A stretch of 6,667 nucleotides of DNA from Paraneptunicella sp964228975 (lineage in GTDB: Bacteria; Pseudomonadota; Gammaproteobacteria; Enterobacterales; Alteromonadaceae), in contig CAXRCC010000160.1 of the NCBI GenBank assembly GCA_964228975.1, forward strand, positions 1-6,667. Direction: 5' to 3'. The notes under the pieces were generated by a model. The model searched no databases and had not been told where the DNA came from. It was given only the letters and a program-made list of their open reading frames with translations. Below are positions 1 to 6,377 of this stretch, piece after piece; the stretch's first letter is position 1, and each line of letters begins with the position of its first letter. Both the position numbers and the translations under genes were made by a program.

Positions 1-197
1 TACCCCTTAGGCGCTTCTCCCCCTGCGATGATGCTTTCAATTTTGCCATCACGAATCAGCACTGTGCCGTTTTCTACTTTGCCCTGATCATCAAAGGTAT
101 GCACCGTTGCGCCCGTAATGGCAATGTTGTCTGCCGTTACATTCGCGCTTAAGAAGAGGCCTGCAACAAGCGCTGCAACTTTATTAAATCTGCTCAT
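1..197 (-). CDS. Secreted amidohydrolase, N-terminal fragment (runs off the left edge)
   Basis: Only the first 65 codons are in the window. Read on the minus strand, the protein begins MSRFNKVAALVAGLFLSANV, a Sec-type signal peptide with a basic start, a hydrophobic core and a probable cut after TA (about residue 22). The mature part begins DNIAITGATVHTF and continues ENGTVLIRDGKIESI, the small N-terminal beta-domain typical of metal-dependent amidohydrolases (imidazolonepropionase-like group). The catalytic barrel lies outside the window, so metal ligands and substrate cannot be judged. The ATG shares one base with the stop codon of the upstream amidohydrolase (TAATG) and has a strong Shine-Dalgarno site inside that gene, so the two are almost certainly co-translated. 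It is inferred to be a soluble periplasmic partner, possibly a paralogue, of the lipoprotein encoded upstream. Confidence 0.85.
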   Translation of the reverse strand, partial: MSRFNKVAALVAGLFLSANVTADNIAITGATVHTFDDQGKVENGTVLIRDGKIESIIAGGEAPKG

Positions 198-1642
198 TAT
201 CGCTCTCCTTCACCGGGTTGATCGAGTTCAAAGTCACTAACAGGCCAGTTTTGCGGATCGTTAGTATCAAGCACTAAGGCACCATCAATATAAACGTGCT
301 CTGCTTGCGCATAAGTTGAGAATGGATCAGCGCTCCACAATACCAAATCTGCATCTTTACCGACTTCTAATGAGCCCGTTTGTTCAAAAATACCCATCGA
401 TTTAGCGGGGTTTGCCGACAACCACTGCCATGCTTCAGCGCGACTAATATCAATGCCGACACGGTGTGCATTCCCCAACACTTTTGCCGCTTCTTGGTTT
501 AAGCGTTGAATCCCCAAATCGCTGTCGGAATGAACGATGGCACAGGCTTTTGCCTGATGAACTAGGGCCACATTTTCTTGAATACCGTCGTAAGCTTCGA
601 GTTTAAAGCCCCACCAGTCTGCCCACATTGAAGAGCACACATTGTTTTGCGCTAATTCATCTGCAATTTTGTAGGCTTCAACCGCGTGATGGAAGCTGCT
701 AATTTGATAATCAAACTCTTTCATCACATCCATCATCACCATCATTTCATCAGCGCGGTAACAATGCATGTGTACTTTAATATCACCCTCTAATACGCCA
801 GCTAACGTATCGAGTTTTAAATCTTGTTTCGGTGCCTGAACATCTTCACCTTTAGCGTGTTTTTCGCGGTAATCTTCCCACTTTTTCTTGTACTCTTGAG
901 CATCAATCCACGCTTGACGGTAACCCGCCACGTTACCCATACGTGTCGCTGGACCGCCCTTTTCGCCATAAACTCGCTTAGGGTTCTCACCACAGGCCAT
1001 TTTTAAACCATGAGGCGCACCGGGGAATTTCATATCTTGCACAGAACGATGTGGAACATTCTTAAGCGTTACCGTTCTGCCCCCCACTAAATTGGCGGAG
1101 CCAGGTAAGATTTGTAAAGCGGTAATCCCGCCCGCCAGTGCCGACGAAAAGCCCGCATCTTGAGGCCATACGCCATGCTCTGCCCACACTTCTGCGGTAA
1201 CAGGCTTAGTCATTTCGTTGCCATCGGCATGGGCGTGAACTTCTGGCGTTGGATAAACCCCTAAATGACTGTGCGTGTCGATAATACCGGGAGTAAGCCA
1301 CTTGCCTTTACCGTCAATCACTTTGGCATTTTGTGGCACATCAATCGCTTGACCAACGGCTTTGATGTCGCCGTCTTGCATCAGTAACATGCCGTTTTCG
1401 ATCATGCCGCCGATACCGTCTAACAGCGTCACATTCTTGATCACGGTTGCTTCGCTAGGTAACGGTTGATAGGTACTGGGGAAAGGGTCTTTTTTTAATT
1501 CTACGAGCGGTTTTTGCTCTTGGGGGGGCTTTTCGCTGCATGCGATTAGCATCGCGCCTGAAGCCGCTACAATAGCGAGCTTAACGGCTGAGCCTACCTG
1601 CATACTGCGCGTAGCACTGCGAGTGTGGTTCTTATTTTTCAT
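197..1642 (-). CDS. Lipoprotein amidohydrolase, imidazolonepropionase-like (COG1228 type)
   Basis: A 481-residue metal-dependent hydrolase of the amidohydrolase superfamily; the substrate is unknown, though a cyclic amide, a peptide-like compound or another C-N bond is plausible. The N-terminus is basic, then hydrophobic, and ends in a lipobox (LIAC, Cys35) followed by Ser, so a lipoprotein sorted to the outer membrane is inferred. Residues 65-118 form the N-terminal beta-domain, and TPGIIDTHSH at 117-126 supplies the HxH metal site (H124, H126). PGSANLVGGR at 180-189 is a block I associate with this subgroup. Further likely metal or catalytic residues are H291/H293, H318/H319 and the HSDSD segment at 371-375. 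The barrel closes with NPAKSMGI (411-418) and VGKDADLVLW (427-436). Residues about 240-275 are a charged helical insert. No good Shine-Dalgarno site precedes the chosen ATG; Met14 is a possible later start but has no better site. Fold confidence is high, substrate unknown. Confidence 0.9.
   Translation of the reverse strand: MKNKNHTRSATRSMQVGSAVKLAIVAASGAMLIACSEKPPQEQKPLVELKKDPFPSTYQPLPSEATVIKNVTLLDGIGGMIENGMLLMQDGDIKAVGQAIDVPQNAKVIDGKGKWLTPGIIDTHSHLGVYPTPEVHAHADGNEMTKPVTAEVWAEHGVWPQDAGFSSALAGGITALQILPGSANLVGGRTVTLKNVPHRSVQDMKFPGAPHGLKMACGENPKRVYGEKGGPATRMGNVAGYRQAWIDAQEYKKKWEDYREKHAKGEDVQAPKQDLKLDTLAGVLEGDIKVHMHCYRADEMMVMMDVMKEFDYQISSFHHAVEAYKIADELAQNNVCSSMWADWWGFKLEAYDGIQENVALVHQAKACAIVHSDSDLGIQRLNQEAAKVLGNAHRVGIDISRAEAWQWLSANPAKSMGIFEQTGSLEVGKDADLVLWSADPFSTYAQAEHVYIDGALVLDTNDPQNWPVSDFELDQPGEGER
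205..210 (-). promoter_or_regulatory. Shine-Dalgarno site of the second amidohydrolase, inside the first gene
   Basis: The minus strand reads AAGGAG seven bases before the ATG at 197-195. It lies inside the last codons of the upstream amidohydrolase. Together with the one-base stop/start overlap it fixes the downstream start and implies translational coupling. Confidence 0.75.
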
Positions 1643-1748
1643 GTTATTTTCATTCTCATCGGTTTTTGCCGCTGAGACAGGCTAAGGAGTTAGCTAAGAC
1701 TTTGCAACGCTTTTGATAATTTGAAACAAAATCTATGAAAATAAGGGG

Positions 1749-2681
1749 CTAGCGATACCGATTGAGCACATTCACAATCTCTTCTGAGCTGTGTAATACA
1801 CGCACTTCACGATACAAGGTATCAGCTTGTTCGTATTGCATAATGATGTAACGCAACCATTGCTTAATTCGATTCGGATAGTATTTGGCTTTTTGCCCGT
1901 AGCGCTCGTAACCCGAGTATTTCACCAACAATGCAATCACTTCATCCCACGGCATTTTAACTTGGTCGCCTTTTACCACATGAGCCAAATTAGGCATGGC
2001 TAGTGCCCCGCGACCTAGCATTAAATCGGTACATTCCGATTCCTGCTGACAGCGCAGTGCATCTTCTCGATTCCAAATTTCACCATTGGCAATGATGGGA
2101 ACGGCCACTTCCTTTTTTACTTTGGCAATCCAATCCCAGTAAGCAGGAGGTTTGTAGCCTTCTTCTTTAGTACGAGCAGGAATAACAAGGTGAGCAGAGC
2201 CTGCTTCCGCTAAGGCGTGTGCATTTTCGATAGCAAGGGATTTGTCACTGAAGCCTAAACGCATTTTAGATGTCACAGGTTGATCATCAGGCACTGCATC
2301 ACGAACGGCTTTAACGATATTGTACAGCGTGTCTGGCTCTTTCAGTAACACCGCGCCGCCTTTGCTTTTATTGACGGTTTTAGCGGGGCAACCAAAGTTT
2401 AAATCAACGCCATGAGAGCCTAACTCCACCGCTCTTACGGCGTTTTCTGCCAGCCAATTTGGCTCCTGACCCAGCAGCTGAACGCGAACAGGTGTACCCG
2501 ATGCCGTAAAACCGCCCTCTTTTAACTCTGGGCAAATACGGTGAAATACACGGCGCGGCAACAGTTGGTCAACGACACGTACAAACTCCGTGACACACAT
2601 ATCAAAACCGCCAATGTGTGTCAGCATATCTCGCATTAAATGATCAACCACCCCTTCCATCGGGGCTAAGTAAAGCCGCAT
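1749..2681 (-). CDS. dusC: tRNA-dihydrouridine(16) synthase DusC
   Basis: A 310-residue flavoenzyme that reduces uridine 16 in the tRNA D-loop to dihydrouridine, using FMN and NADPH. It aligns nearly end to end with E. coli DusC as I remember it: APMEGV (6-11) at the start of the TIM barrel, TEFVRVVDQLLP (31-42), Q68 in VRVQLLG, the catalytic cysteine C98 in LNFGCP, K139 in SKMRLG, N199 in IANGE, GRGAL (223-227), and a C-terminal helical domain containing RIKQWL. The MRLYLAPMEG start fits the family, although the AGGT just before the ATG is too close to be a good Shine-Dalgarno site. One oddity: the FMN-site motif normally HxRTK reads P168-A-R-T-K, so the conserved histidine is replaced by proline (codon CCT). 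The upstream gene ends 74 bases before the start and no clear terminator follows, so read-through into the amidohydrolases is possible. Confidence 0.95.
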   Translation of the reverse strand: MRLYLAPMEGVVDHLMRDMLTHIGGFDMCVTEFVRVVDQLLPRRVFHRICPELKEGGFTASGTPVRVQLLGQEPNWLAENAVRAVELGSHGVDLNFGCPAKTVNKSKGGAVLLKEPDTLYNIVKAVRDAVPDDQPVTSKMRLGFSDKSLAIENAHALAEAGSAHLVIPARTKEEGYKPPAYWDWIAKVKKEVAVPIIANGEIWNREDALRCQQESECTDLMLGRGALAMPNLAHVVKGDQVKMPWDEVIALLVKYSGYERYGQKAKYYPNRIKQWLRYIIMQYEQADTLYREVRVLHSSEEIVNVLNRYR

Positions 2682-2701
2682 ACCTAATTACCGCACTCTT
2701 A

Positions 2702-2730
2702 ATCGTACTTTTGTTGTACTTCGCTTGAAA
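2702..2730 (-). promoter_or_regulatory. Candidate sigma-70 promoter for dusC
   Basis: On the minus strand, TTTCAA (2730-2725) and TACGAT (2707-2702) are separated by 17 bases. The -10 matches the consensus at four of six positions and the -35 at only three. The expected start of transcription would be about 15 bases before the ATG. Placement in the 74-bp gap after the redox fusion gene is the main support; the gene could instead be read from the upstream operon. Confidence 0.3.
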
Positions 2731-2755
2731 GGCGCGCAGTCTAGCGGTGTTCGAA

Positions 2756-4885
2756 TTACAATGCAATTTCCAAATTAGCGATGTCGCTGTGTTGGTTATC
2801 GCCTTTCGTTTTAGGTTTTGCTGGTACGGCGCAACACATTACGATTTCATCTTCCGCATGCTCGCAAACTGGCTCAGTGATGTAGTGGACTTCGCCTGAC
2901 ACTTTCTTCACTTTGCAACTACCACATCGACCATTACGACAACCGTATTGCGCTTCTACGCCGTGAGCTTCTGCAAAGGCCAATAACGTACCGGAATCGG
3001 GAGTCCAACCTTGCTCAAACTCAGTGTTTTTAAACGTCACTAATGCCGCTTCTGCGGCTTGTGAATCAGGTGCTTTATCTTCATGGTTAGCGGCACTATC
3101 TTGAGAGGATTGAGAGGCTGGCGCATCACTCGCAACGTCTTCTAAAGCCTTTTTTCTCGTTAGCGTCGAATCACCAAAAGATTCAGCAAAAATGTGCTGA
3201 TCGGGCACACCCAAATGCAAACAGAGTTCATACATATCTTGCATGAATTCACCCGGACCACATAAATAAAAATCGTAGTTTGCTAAGGGCAGTGCAGCCT
3301 GCAAAAAGCCTTCTGAAATGCGGCCTCGACACTGGTAATCCTGACGCGGTTCATCATCGTCTTTAGGGGCACTAAAAGCCCAAAATGCACGCACTAACCC
3401 GGCTGAGGCTTGTTCTAATTTGCCAATTTCTTCCTTAAAGTTTTGCTCTTCCCCATTTTTGACACCTGCGAGCAAAGTAATGGGACGTAAATGCCGAGTG
3501 CGCATCGCATCTTTTAACGCATAATGCAGCATAGACACCATAGGCGTAATGCCAATACCCGCTGCTAATAATACTGCTGGGCGCTGTGGTTTCACATCAA
3601 AGAAGAAATCGCCTGATGGCGCAAGAAACGATAAGGTATCGCCTGTTTTAATGTTATCGTGCAAAAACTGAGAAAACGTGCCCTGTTCTTCGCGTTTCAC
3701 ACTAATGCGATAATAAGCCTCACCCGGAGCACTGGAAACGGTGTAACAACGCGTTTCTTCCTTGCCGTTGATATCGGCTTTTAGCGTCAGAAACTGCCCG
3801 CCCTTGAACGGGGGAAGCTTGCTCGTGCCAAGCGACAGATAAAACGATTTCACCAAACGACTTTCTTGCTTGATGTCTGCAACCGTTATGGGTTGCCACG
3901 TGTTACCTTTCTCCACAGACGCTTTAGTCTGCTCGGCGTCTTTCCAGGTGCCTGTAACTTGCGTGGTATCGGCATAGTCGTTGAACTGCCAACGAAAGGG
4001 CAAGGCGTTTTCTAGCCACCTCCCCTCTTTTATTTTAAAGCGCCATAACCTTTCCGCACCTTCAAAATACTGTGTATCAGGATCGTCCCATAAAATTTCT
4101 GCATCCCCTGTTAGTGACAATACATTGCCCGTTTCAAAATCGATGAAAAGGATGCCTGTTGCAGGATTAGATTCAATATTGCCCAACGTGAAGAACATAA
4201 AATTCCCCAGATAATCGGGAATAGTTAGGGTGTTGTCATCGTCCACGCGCACAAAACCGGGCTTGCCGCCACGGTGAGACACATCCGCCCCCGTGCTCGG
4301 TTGCCCTTCTTCAATTTTTGAGTGCGTAGCAACAAAAAAGGTATCGGATTTTTCAATCACAGCGCGTGTGGTATCGTTCAAAGAATGAATAACATGGGTT
4401 TTCGGTGCAGACGGATTAGGATGATGTTGAATATGGCGAGTTTGAATATATTGCGGGCAATTACCACACGTTTGCACCACGTCTAAATGCAGCGCGCCAT
4501 CGTTTTTCGCCAGCTTGCCAGATAAACGATTACGACGTCGTGTGGGTAACTCAATGCCCAGCATGCCTACGTACATGCCTTCATTCATAGCATCAGTGAG
4601 GGGGTCACCTTCAAGCGGCTTGGCATCAATAATCAGCTTTCTTGGATCAGGAGACGTTGCAAAACCGGGCTCTCCGTGAAGAATCGACGCCCAAACTTGT
4701 TGTTTTTTATCCTGATAACCCACGAACAAAAAAGGCAGTTGTTGGTAAAAATCGCGATGCTGATCTGGCATGAAATCGCGGATCATACGACCGCCCATAC
4801 CCGACATCTGCTTATCAATACCTAACCGTTTGTGAATCTTTTGTTCGCCTTCATGAAAAGGAGAAAGTGCTGAACCTGCCGCCAT
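2756..4885 (-). CDS. Three-domain redox fusion: PNPOx-like domain, ferredoxin reductase-like module, [2Fe-2S] ferredoxin domain
   Basis: A 709-residue cytoplasmic oxidoreductase with no signal peptide or membrane segment. Residues 1 to about 300 resemble the pyridoxamine-phosphate-oxidase-like flavin-binding split-barrel family (SPFHEGE at 8-14, LPFLFVG at 50-56, CGNCPQYIQTR at 140-150). Residues about 330-570 are an FAD/NAD(P)H reductase of ferredoxin-NADP reductase type: FAD motif RCYTVSS (379-385), nucleotide motif GIGITPM (443-449) and YLCGPGEFM (540-548). An acidic, Ser/Ala-rich linker (about 580-614) leads to a plant-type ferredoxin domain with cluster ligands C649, C654, C657 and probably C684 (C685 adjacent). 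Electrons most likely flow from NAD(P)H to FAD and then to the iron-sulfur centre; the acceptor is unknown. AGGGG lies eight bases before the ATG. The GST-like gene ends 34 bases upstream, suggesting an operon and perhaps a role in electrophile or oxidant handling. The domain calls are secure, the reaction is not. Confidence 0.9.
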   Translation of the reverse strand: MAAGSALSPFHEGEQKIHKRLGIDKQMSGMGGRMIRDFMPDQHRDFYQQLPFLFVGYQDKKQQVWASILHGEPGFATSPDPRKLIIDAKPLEGDPLTDAMNEGMYVGMLGIELPTRRRNRLSGKLAKNDGALHLDVVQTCGNCPQYIQTRHIQHHPNPSAPKTHVIHSLNDTTRAVIEKSDTFFVATHSKIEEGQPSTGADVSHRGGKPGFVRVDDDNTLTIPDYLGNFMFFTLGNIESNPATGILFIDFETGNVLSLTGDAEILWDDPDTQYFEGAERLWRFKIKEGRWLENALPFRWQFNDYADTTQVTGTWKDAEQTKASVEKGNTWQPITVADIKQESRLVKSFYLSLGTSKLPPFKGGQFLTLKADINGKEETRCYTVSSAPGEAYYRISVKREEQGTFSQFLHDNIKTGDTLSFLAPSGDFFFDVKPQRPAVLLAAGIGITPMVSMLHYALKDAMRTRHLRPITLLAGVKNGEEQNFKEEIGKLEQASAGLVRAFWAFSAPKDDDEPRQDYQCRGRISEGFLQAALPLANYDFYLCGPGEFMQDMYELCLHLGVPDQHIFAESFGDSTLTRKKALEDVASDAPASQSSQDSAANHEDKAPDSQAAEAALVTFKNTEFEQGWTPDSGTLLAFAEAHGVEAQYGCRNGRCGSCKVKKVSGEVHYITEPVCEHAEDEIVMCCAVPAKPKTKGDNQHSDIANLEIAL

Positions 4886-4919
4886 AGAAAGTGCCCCTGT
4901 GATAATGCTTAACGTATAA

Positions 4920-5543
4920 CTACTTAACTAAACCCACTTTAGACACCATCATAGGTGCAAAACCCTGCAACGCTTCGACGCGCGCCAACCACTGACGCAC
5001 ATTGTCATACTCTGCTAAATCAACGTTGCCTTCTGGCGCTTTGGCGATATAAGAGTAATGTGCCACATCCGCAATCGTTGGCTTGTCGCCCACTAACCAC
5101 GTTTGGCCTTGAAGCATCGTGTTGAACGTCGCAAGGAAGCCGTGCGCCGCAGAAATCGTTGCATCTGCATCATATGGGGCATTAAATAGCGTGATTAATC
5201 TCGCACGTGCAGGGCCGGCAGCTAATTGGCCTGCGGCTAATGACATAAACTGTTGCACTTGGGCCGCTGCAACCGCGTTTTCTGGTAGCCACTGGCCTGA
5301 TTTGTCGTAGGTTTTAGCAAGGTAAACAAGAATCGCGTTTGAATCGAATAAGGTCAAATCGCCATCTTTTAAAACGGGAACTTGGCCAAATGGATTCATG
5401 GCAAGGAAGTCCGGCTGCTTATGCGCGCCTTTCATTAGGTCAACATCAACCATGTCGAATTCTAAGCCAAGGAGTGATAAGAAAAGCTCAACGCGATGCG
5501 CATGGCCTGAAACGGGGTGACGATAAAGCGTGATATTTGACAT
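4920..5543 (-). CDS. Glutathione S-transferase-like protein (cysteine-free)
   Basis: A 207-residue cytoplasmic protein of the GST fold. Residues 1-78 form the thioredoxin-like glutathione-binding domain: YRHPVSGHAHRVEL at 7-20 starts the first helix, VPVL at 55-58 carries the cis-proline (P56), and DSNAI at 67-71 is the glutathione gamma-glutamyl contact. Residues about 88-207 form the helical domain with the PTIADV N-capping box at 155-160. The sequence contains no cysteine, so a beta- or omega-class cysteine mechanism is excluded; S12 is the likely catalytic-site hydroxyl, by analogy. A Shine-Dalgarno AAGGA (5554-5550) precedes the ATG by six bases. It is the first gene of a probable operon with the redox fusion downstream (34-bp gap). 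The substrate is unknown, and the class cannot be fixed by eye. Confidence 0.9.
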   Translation of the reverse strand: MSNITLYRHPVSGHAHRVELFLSLLGLEFDMVDVDLMKGAHKQPDFLAMNPFGQVPVLKDGDLTLFDSNAILVYLAKTYDKSGQWLPENAVAAAQVQQFMSLAAGQLAAGPARARLITLFNAPYDADATISAAHGFLATFNTMLQGQTWLVGDKPTIADVAHYSYIAKAPEGNVDLAEYDNVRQWLARVEALQGFAPMMVSKVGLVK

Positions 5544-5644
5544 TGTATTTCCTTTTGAGGTTATTTAAGCGATATAGCCAAACCTAGCGCAGTGTTTCAC
5601 CACGCCAACAGCAGGTTTAGACAGGACCTCAAAATCCGGTTTTT

Positions 5645-5673
5645 ATTTCATTTATTCAAATTCCTTATTCCAA
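5645..5673 (-). promoter_or_regulatory. Candidate promoter of the GST/redox operon
   Basis: On the minus strand, TTGGAA (5673-5668) and TGAAAT (5650-5645) are 17 bases apart, each matching the sigma-70 consensus at four of six positions. The transcript would carry a leader of roughly 90 bases. The -35 lies inside one arm of the dyad at 5650-5700, a layout that fits an operator. The match is modest in an A+T-rich stretch where chance matches are common. Confidence 0.25.
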
Positions 5674-5700
5674 TAAAAAGTATTGGAAATTCAAATAAAT
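5650..5700. repeat. A+T-rich dyad (nested inverted repeat)
   Basis: The core is a perfect 8-bp inverted repeat, TTCCAATA (5668-5675) and TATTGGAA (5681-5688), around a 5-base centre. Outer arms ATTTATT (5650-5656) and AATAAAT (5694-5700) are also complementary, and ATTCAAAT occurs as a direct repeat at 5654-5661 and 5689-5696. No T-run follows on either strand, so it does not look like a terminator. A regulator-binding site for the GST operon is the inferred role. Confidence 0.55.
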
Positions 5701-5744
5701 CGGGAAAAAGCCTAAAAACCGTATGGCATTACCCGAAAGTGGGG

Positions 5745-5763
5745 AAAAACGCGGTATCACGCG
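5745..5763 (-). terminator. Weak candidate terminator after arfB
   Basis: On the minus strand, CGCG, a six-base loop and CGCG are followed directly by five T residues, 17 bases past the arfB stop. The stem is only four base pairs, so strength is doubtful, but position and T-run fit intrinsic termination. Confidence 0.35.
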
Positions 5764-5780
5764 AGTTGTTACAAAACGTG

Positions 5781-6197
5781 TTAATAACCTGACACCTTGC
5801 CTCTGAGCGACTTCACTTTGCCTCGCTTCGACTTGGAGTCCATGCGTTTTTGCTTAGCAGCACGCGAAGGTTTTGTCGCCCTCCTGGCTTTTTGTACCAC
5901 GGTAACACTTTTAATCAACGCCACGAGTCGTTCAATGGCATCTTCGCGGTTTTGTTCTTGCGTGCGGTATTGCTGCGCTTTGATAATAATGGTGCCATCT
6001 TTCGTGAGACGATGATCCGAGAGCGCTAACAGCTGTTCTTTATAAAACGCAGGCAACGAGGAAGTATGAATATTGAAGCGTAAATGAATGGCACTGGACA
6101 CCTTATTCACATTTTGACCACCCGCCCCTTGGGCGCGGATCCCTGTCATTTCCACTTCGTCTTCAGAAATGGAAACCGCATTACTGATTTTAATCAT
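5781..6197 (-). CDS. arfB: Alternative ribosome-rescue factor ArfB (peptidyl-tRNA hydrolase, YaeJ)
   Basis: A 138-residue release-factor-like hydrolase that frees nascent chains from ribosomes stalled without a stop codon. The catalytic GGQ is at 26-28 within IRAQGAGGQNVNK, the same position as in E. coli ArfB. The domain continues through SSAIHLRF (34-41) and KDGTIIIKAQ (66-75). The tail, about 103-135, is rich in Lys and Arg (KARRATKPSRAAKQKR) and is the part known in the family to enter the empty mRNA channel. The open frame extends ten codons upstream to an ATG at 6227, but the start at 6197 is preferred: it gives the family's MIxIS beginning and has AAGGA six bases upstream, while the longer version lacks a well-spaced site. 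It appears to be transcribed alone, after the tRNA terminator and from its own candidate promoter. Confidence 0.95.
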   Translation of the reverse strand: MIKISNAVSISEDEVEMTGIRAQGAGGQNVNKVSSAIHLRFNIHTSSLPAFYKEQLLALSDHRLTKDGTIIIKAQQYRTQEQNREDAIERLVALIKSVTVVQKARRATKPSRAAKQKRMDSKSKRGKVKSLRGKVSGY

Positions 6198-6203
6198 GGT
6201 TTG

Positions 6204-6208
6204 TCCTT
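6204..6208 (-). promoter_or_regulatory. Shine-Dalgarno site deciding the arfB start
   Basis: AAGGA on the minus strand lies six bases before the ATG at 6197-6195. It supports the 138-residue ArfB over the 148-residue reading that begins at 6227. Confidence 0.7.
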
Positions 6209-6238
6209 TTAATTGATAAGGGAGCATCCTGCTTCACC

Positions 6239-6244
6239 TTTATA
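6239..6244 (-). promoter_or_regulatory. Candidate -10 element of arfB
   Basis: TATAAA on the minus strand matches the sigma-70 -10 at five of six positions and would start transcription near 6232, about 35 bases before the preferred arfB ATG. No good -35 lies 16-18 bases upstream, so activation or a weak basal promoter would be expected. A transcript from here would leave almost no leader for the longer arfB start at 6227. Confidence 0.35.
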
Positions 6245-6271
6245 CTCTTTTTAAACAATCGGCTCTATGAT

Positions 6272-6303
6272 GCATTGCGTTCAACGGATGTTCAAAGCAT
6301 TGC
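6272..6303. repeat. Nested short direct repeats upstream of arfB
   Basis: GCATTGC occurs at 6272-6278 and 6297-6303, and inside these GTTCAA occurs at 6279-6284 and 6290-6295. The 32-bp block sits about 28-60 bases upstream of the candidate -10, where an activator could bind. The copies are exact; the function is inferred. Confidence 0.4.
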
Positions 6304-6317
6304 TGTGAACCAAACGC

Positions 6318-6345
6318 AAAAAAGCCGCTATAAAAGCGGCTTTTT
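6318..6345 (-). terminator. Intrinsic terminator of the tRNA-Glu unit
   Basis: GCCGCT (6324-6329) pairs with AGCGGC (6335-6340) across a five-base loop. An A-run (6318-6323) lies on one side and a T-run (6341-6345) on the other, so A-T pairs extend the stem. Read on the minus strand it ends in six T residues, 33 bases past the second tRNA. It could also work in the other direction, but no plus-strand gene approaches it. Confidence 0.85.
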
Positions 6346-6377
6346 CACTGAGTGCAAGATTAAACCTGACTCAAATA

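Noticed and set aside
720..752. CATCAT-like triplet repetition
   Set aside because: It encodes the Met/Asp-rich helix EMMVMMDVM of the amidohydrolase in frame; codon composition explains it.
824..1006. Plus-strand open frame inside the lipoprotein amidohydrolase gene
   Set aside because: Lies entirely opposite a well-supported gene and shows no protein family feature.
1681..1698. GCTAA/TTAGC hairpin between dusC and the amidohydrolase as a dusC terminator
   Set aside because: The stem is five mostly A-T pairs and no T-run follows on the minus strand.
3981..4214. Plus-strand open frame of 77 codons inside the redox fusion gene
   Set aside because: Shadow of the opposite-strand coding sequence; no ribosome site and no motif.
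5119..5533. Two plus-strand open frames opposite the GST-like gene
   Set aside because: Both are fully covered by the GST frame, whose domain motifs are clear.
5592..5792. Plus-strand open frame of 66 codons in the gap between the GST-like gene and arfB
   Set aside because: No Shine-Dalgarno site, composition rich in Phe, Lys and Asn as expected of translated A+T-rich spacer, no recognisable motif, and it runs into the arfB 3' end.
5797..6015. Plus-strand open frame of 72 codons opposite arfB
   Set aside because: Fully contained in the arfB coding region, which carries the GGQ motif in the other strand.
6198..6227. N-terminal extension of ArfB by ten residues (start at 6227)
   Set aside because: The internal ATG at 6197 has AAGGA at good spacing and gives the family's normal start; the longer start would also begin almost at the predicted transcript end.
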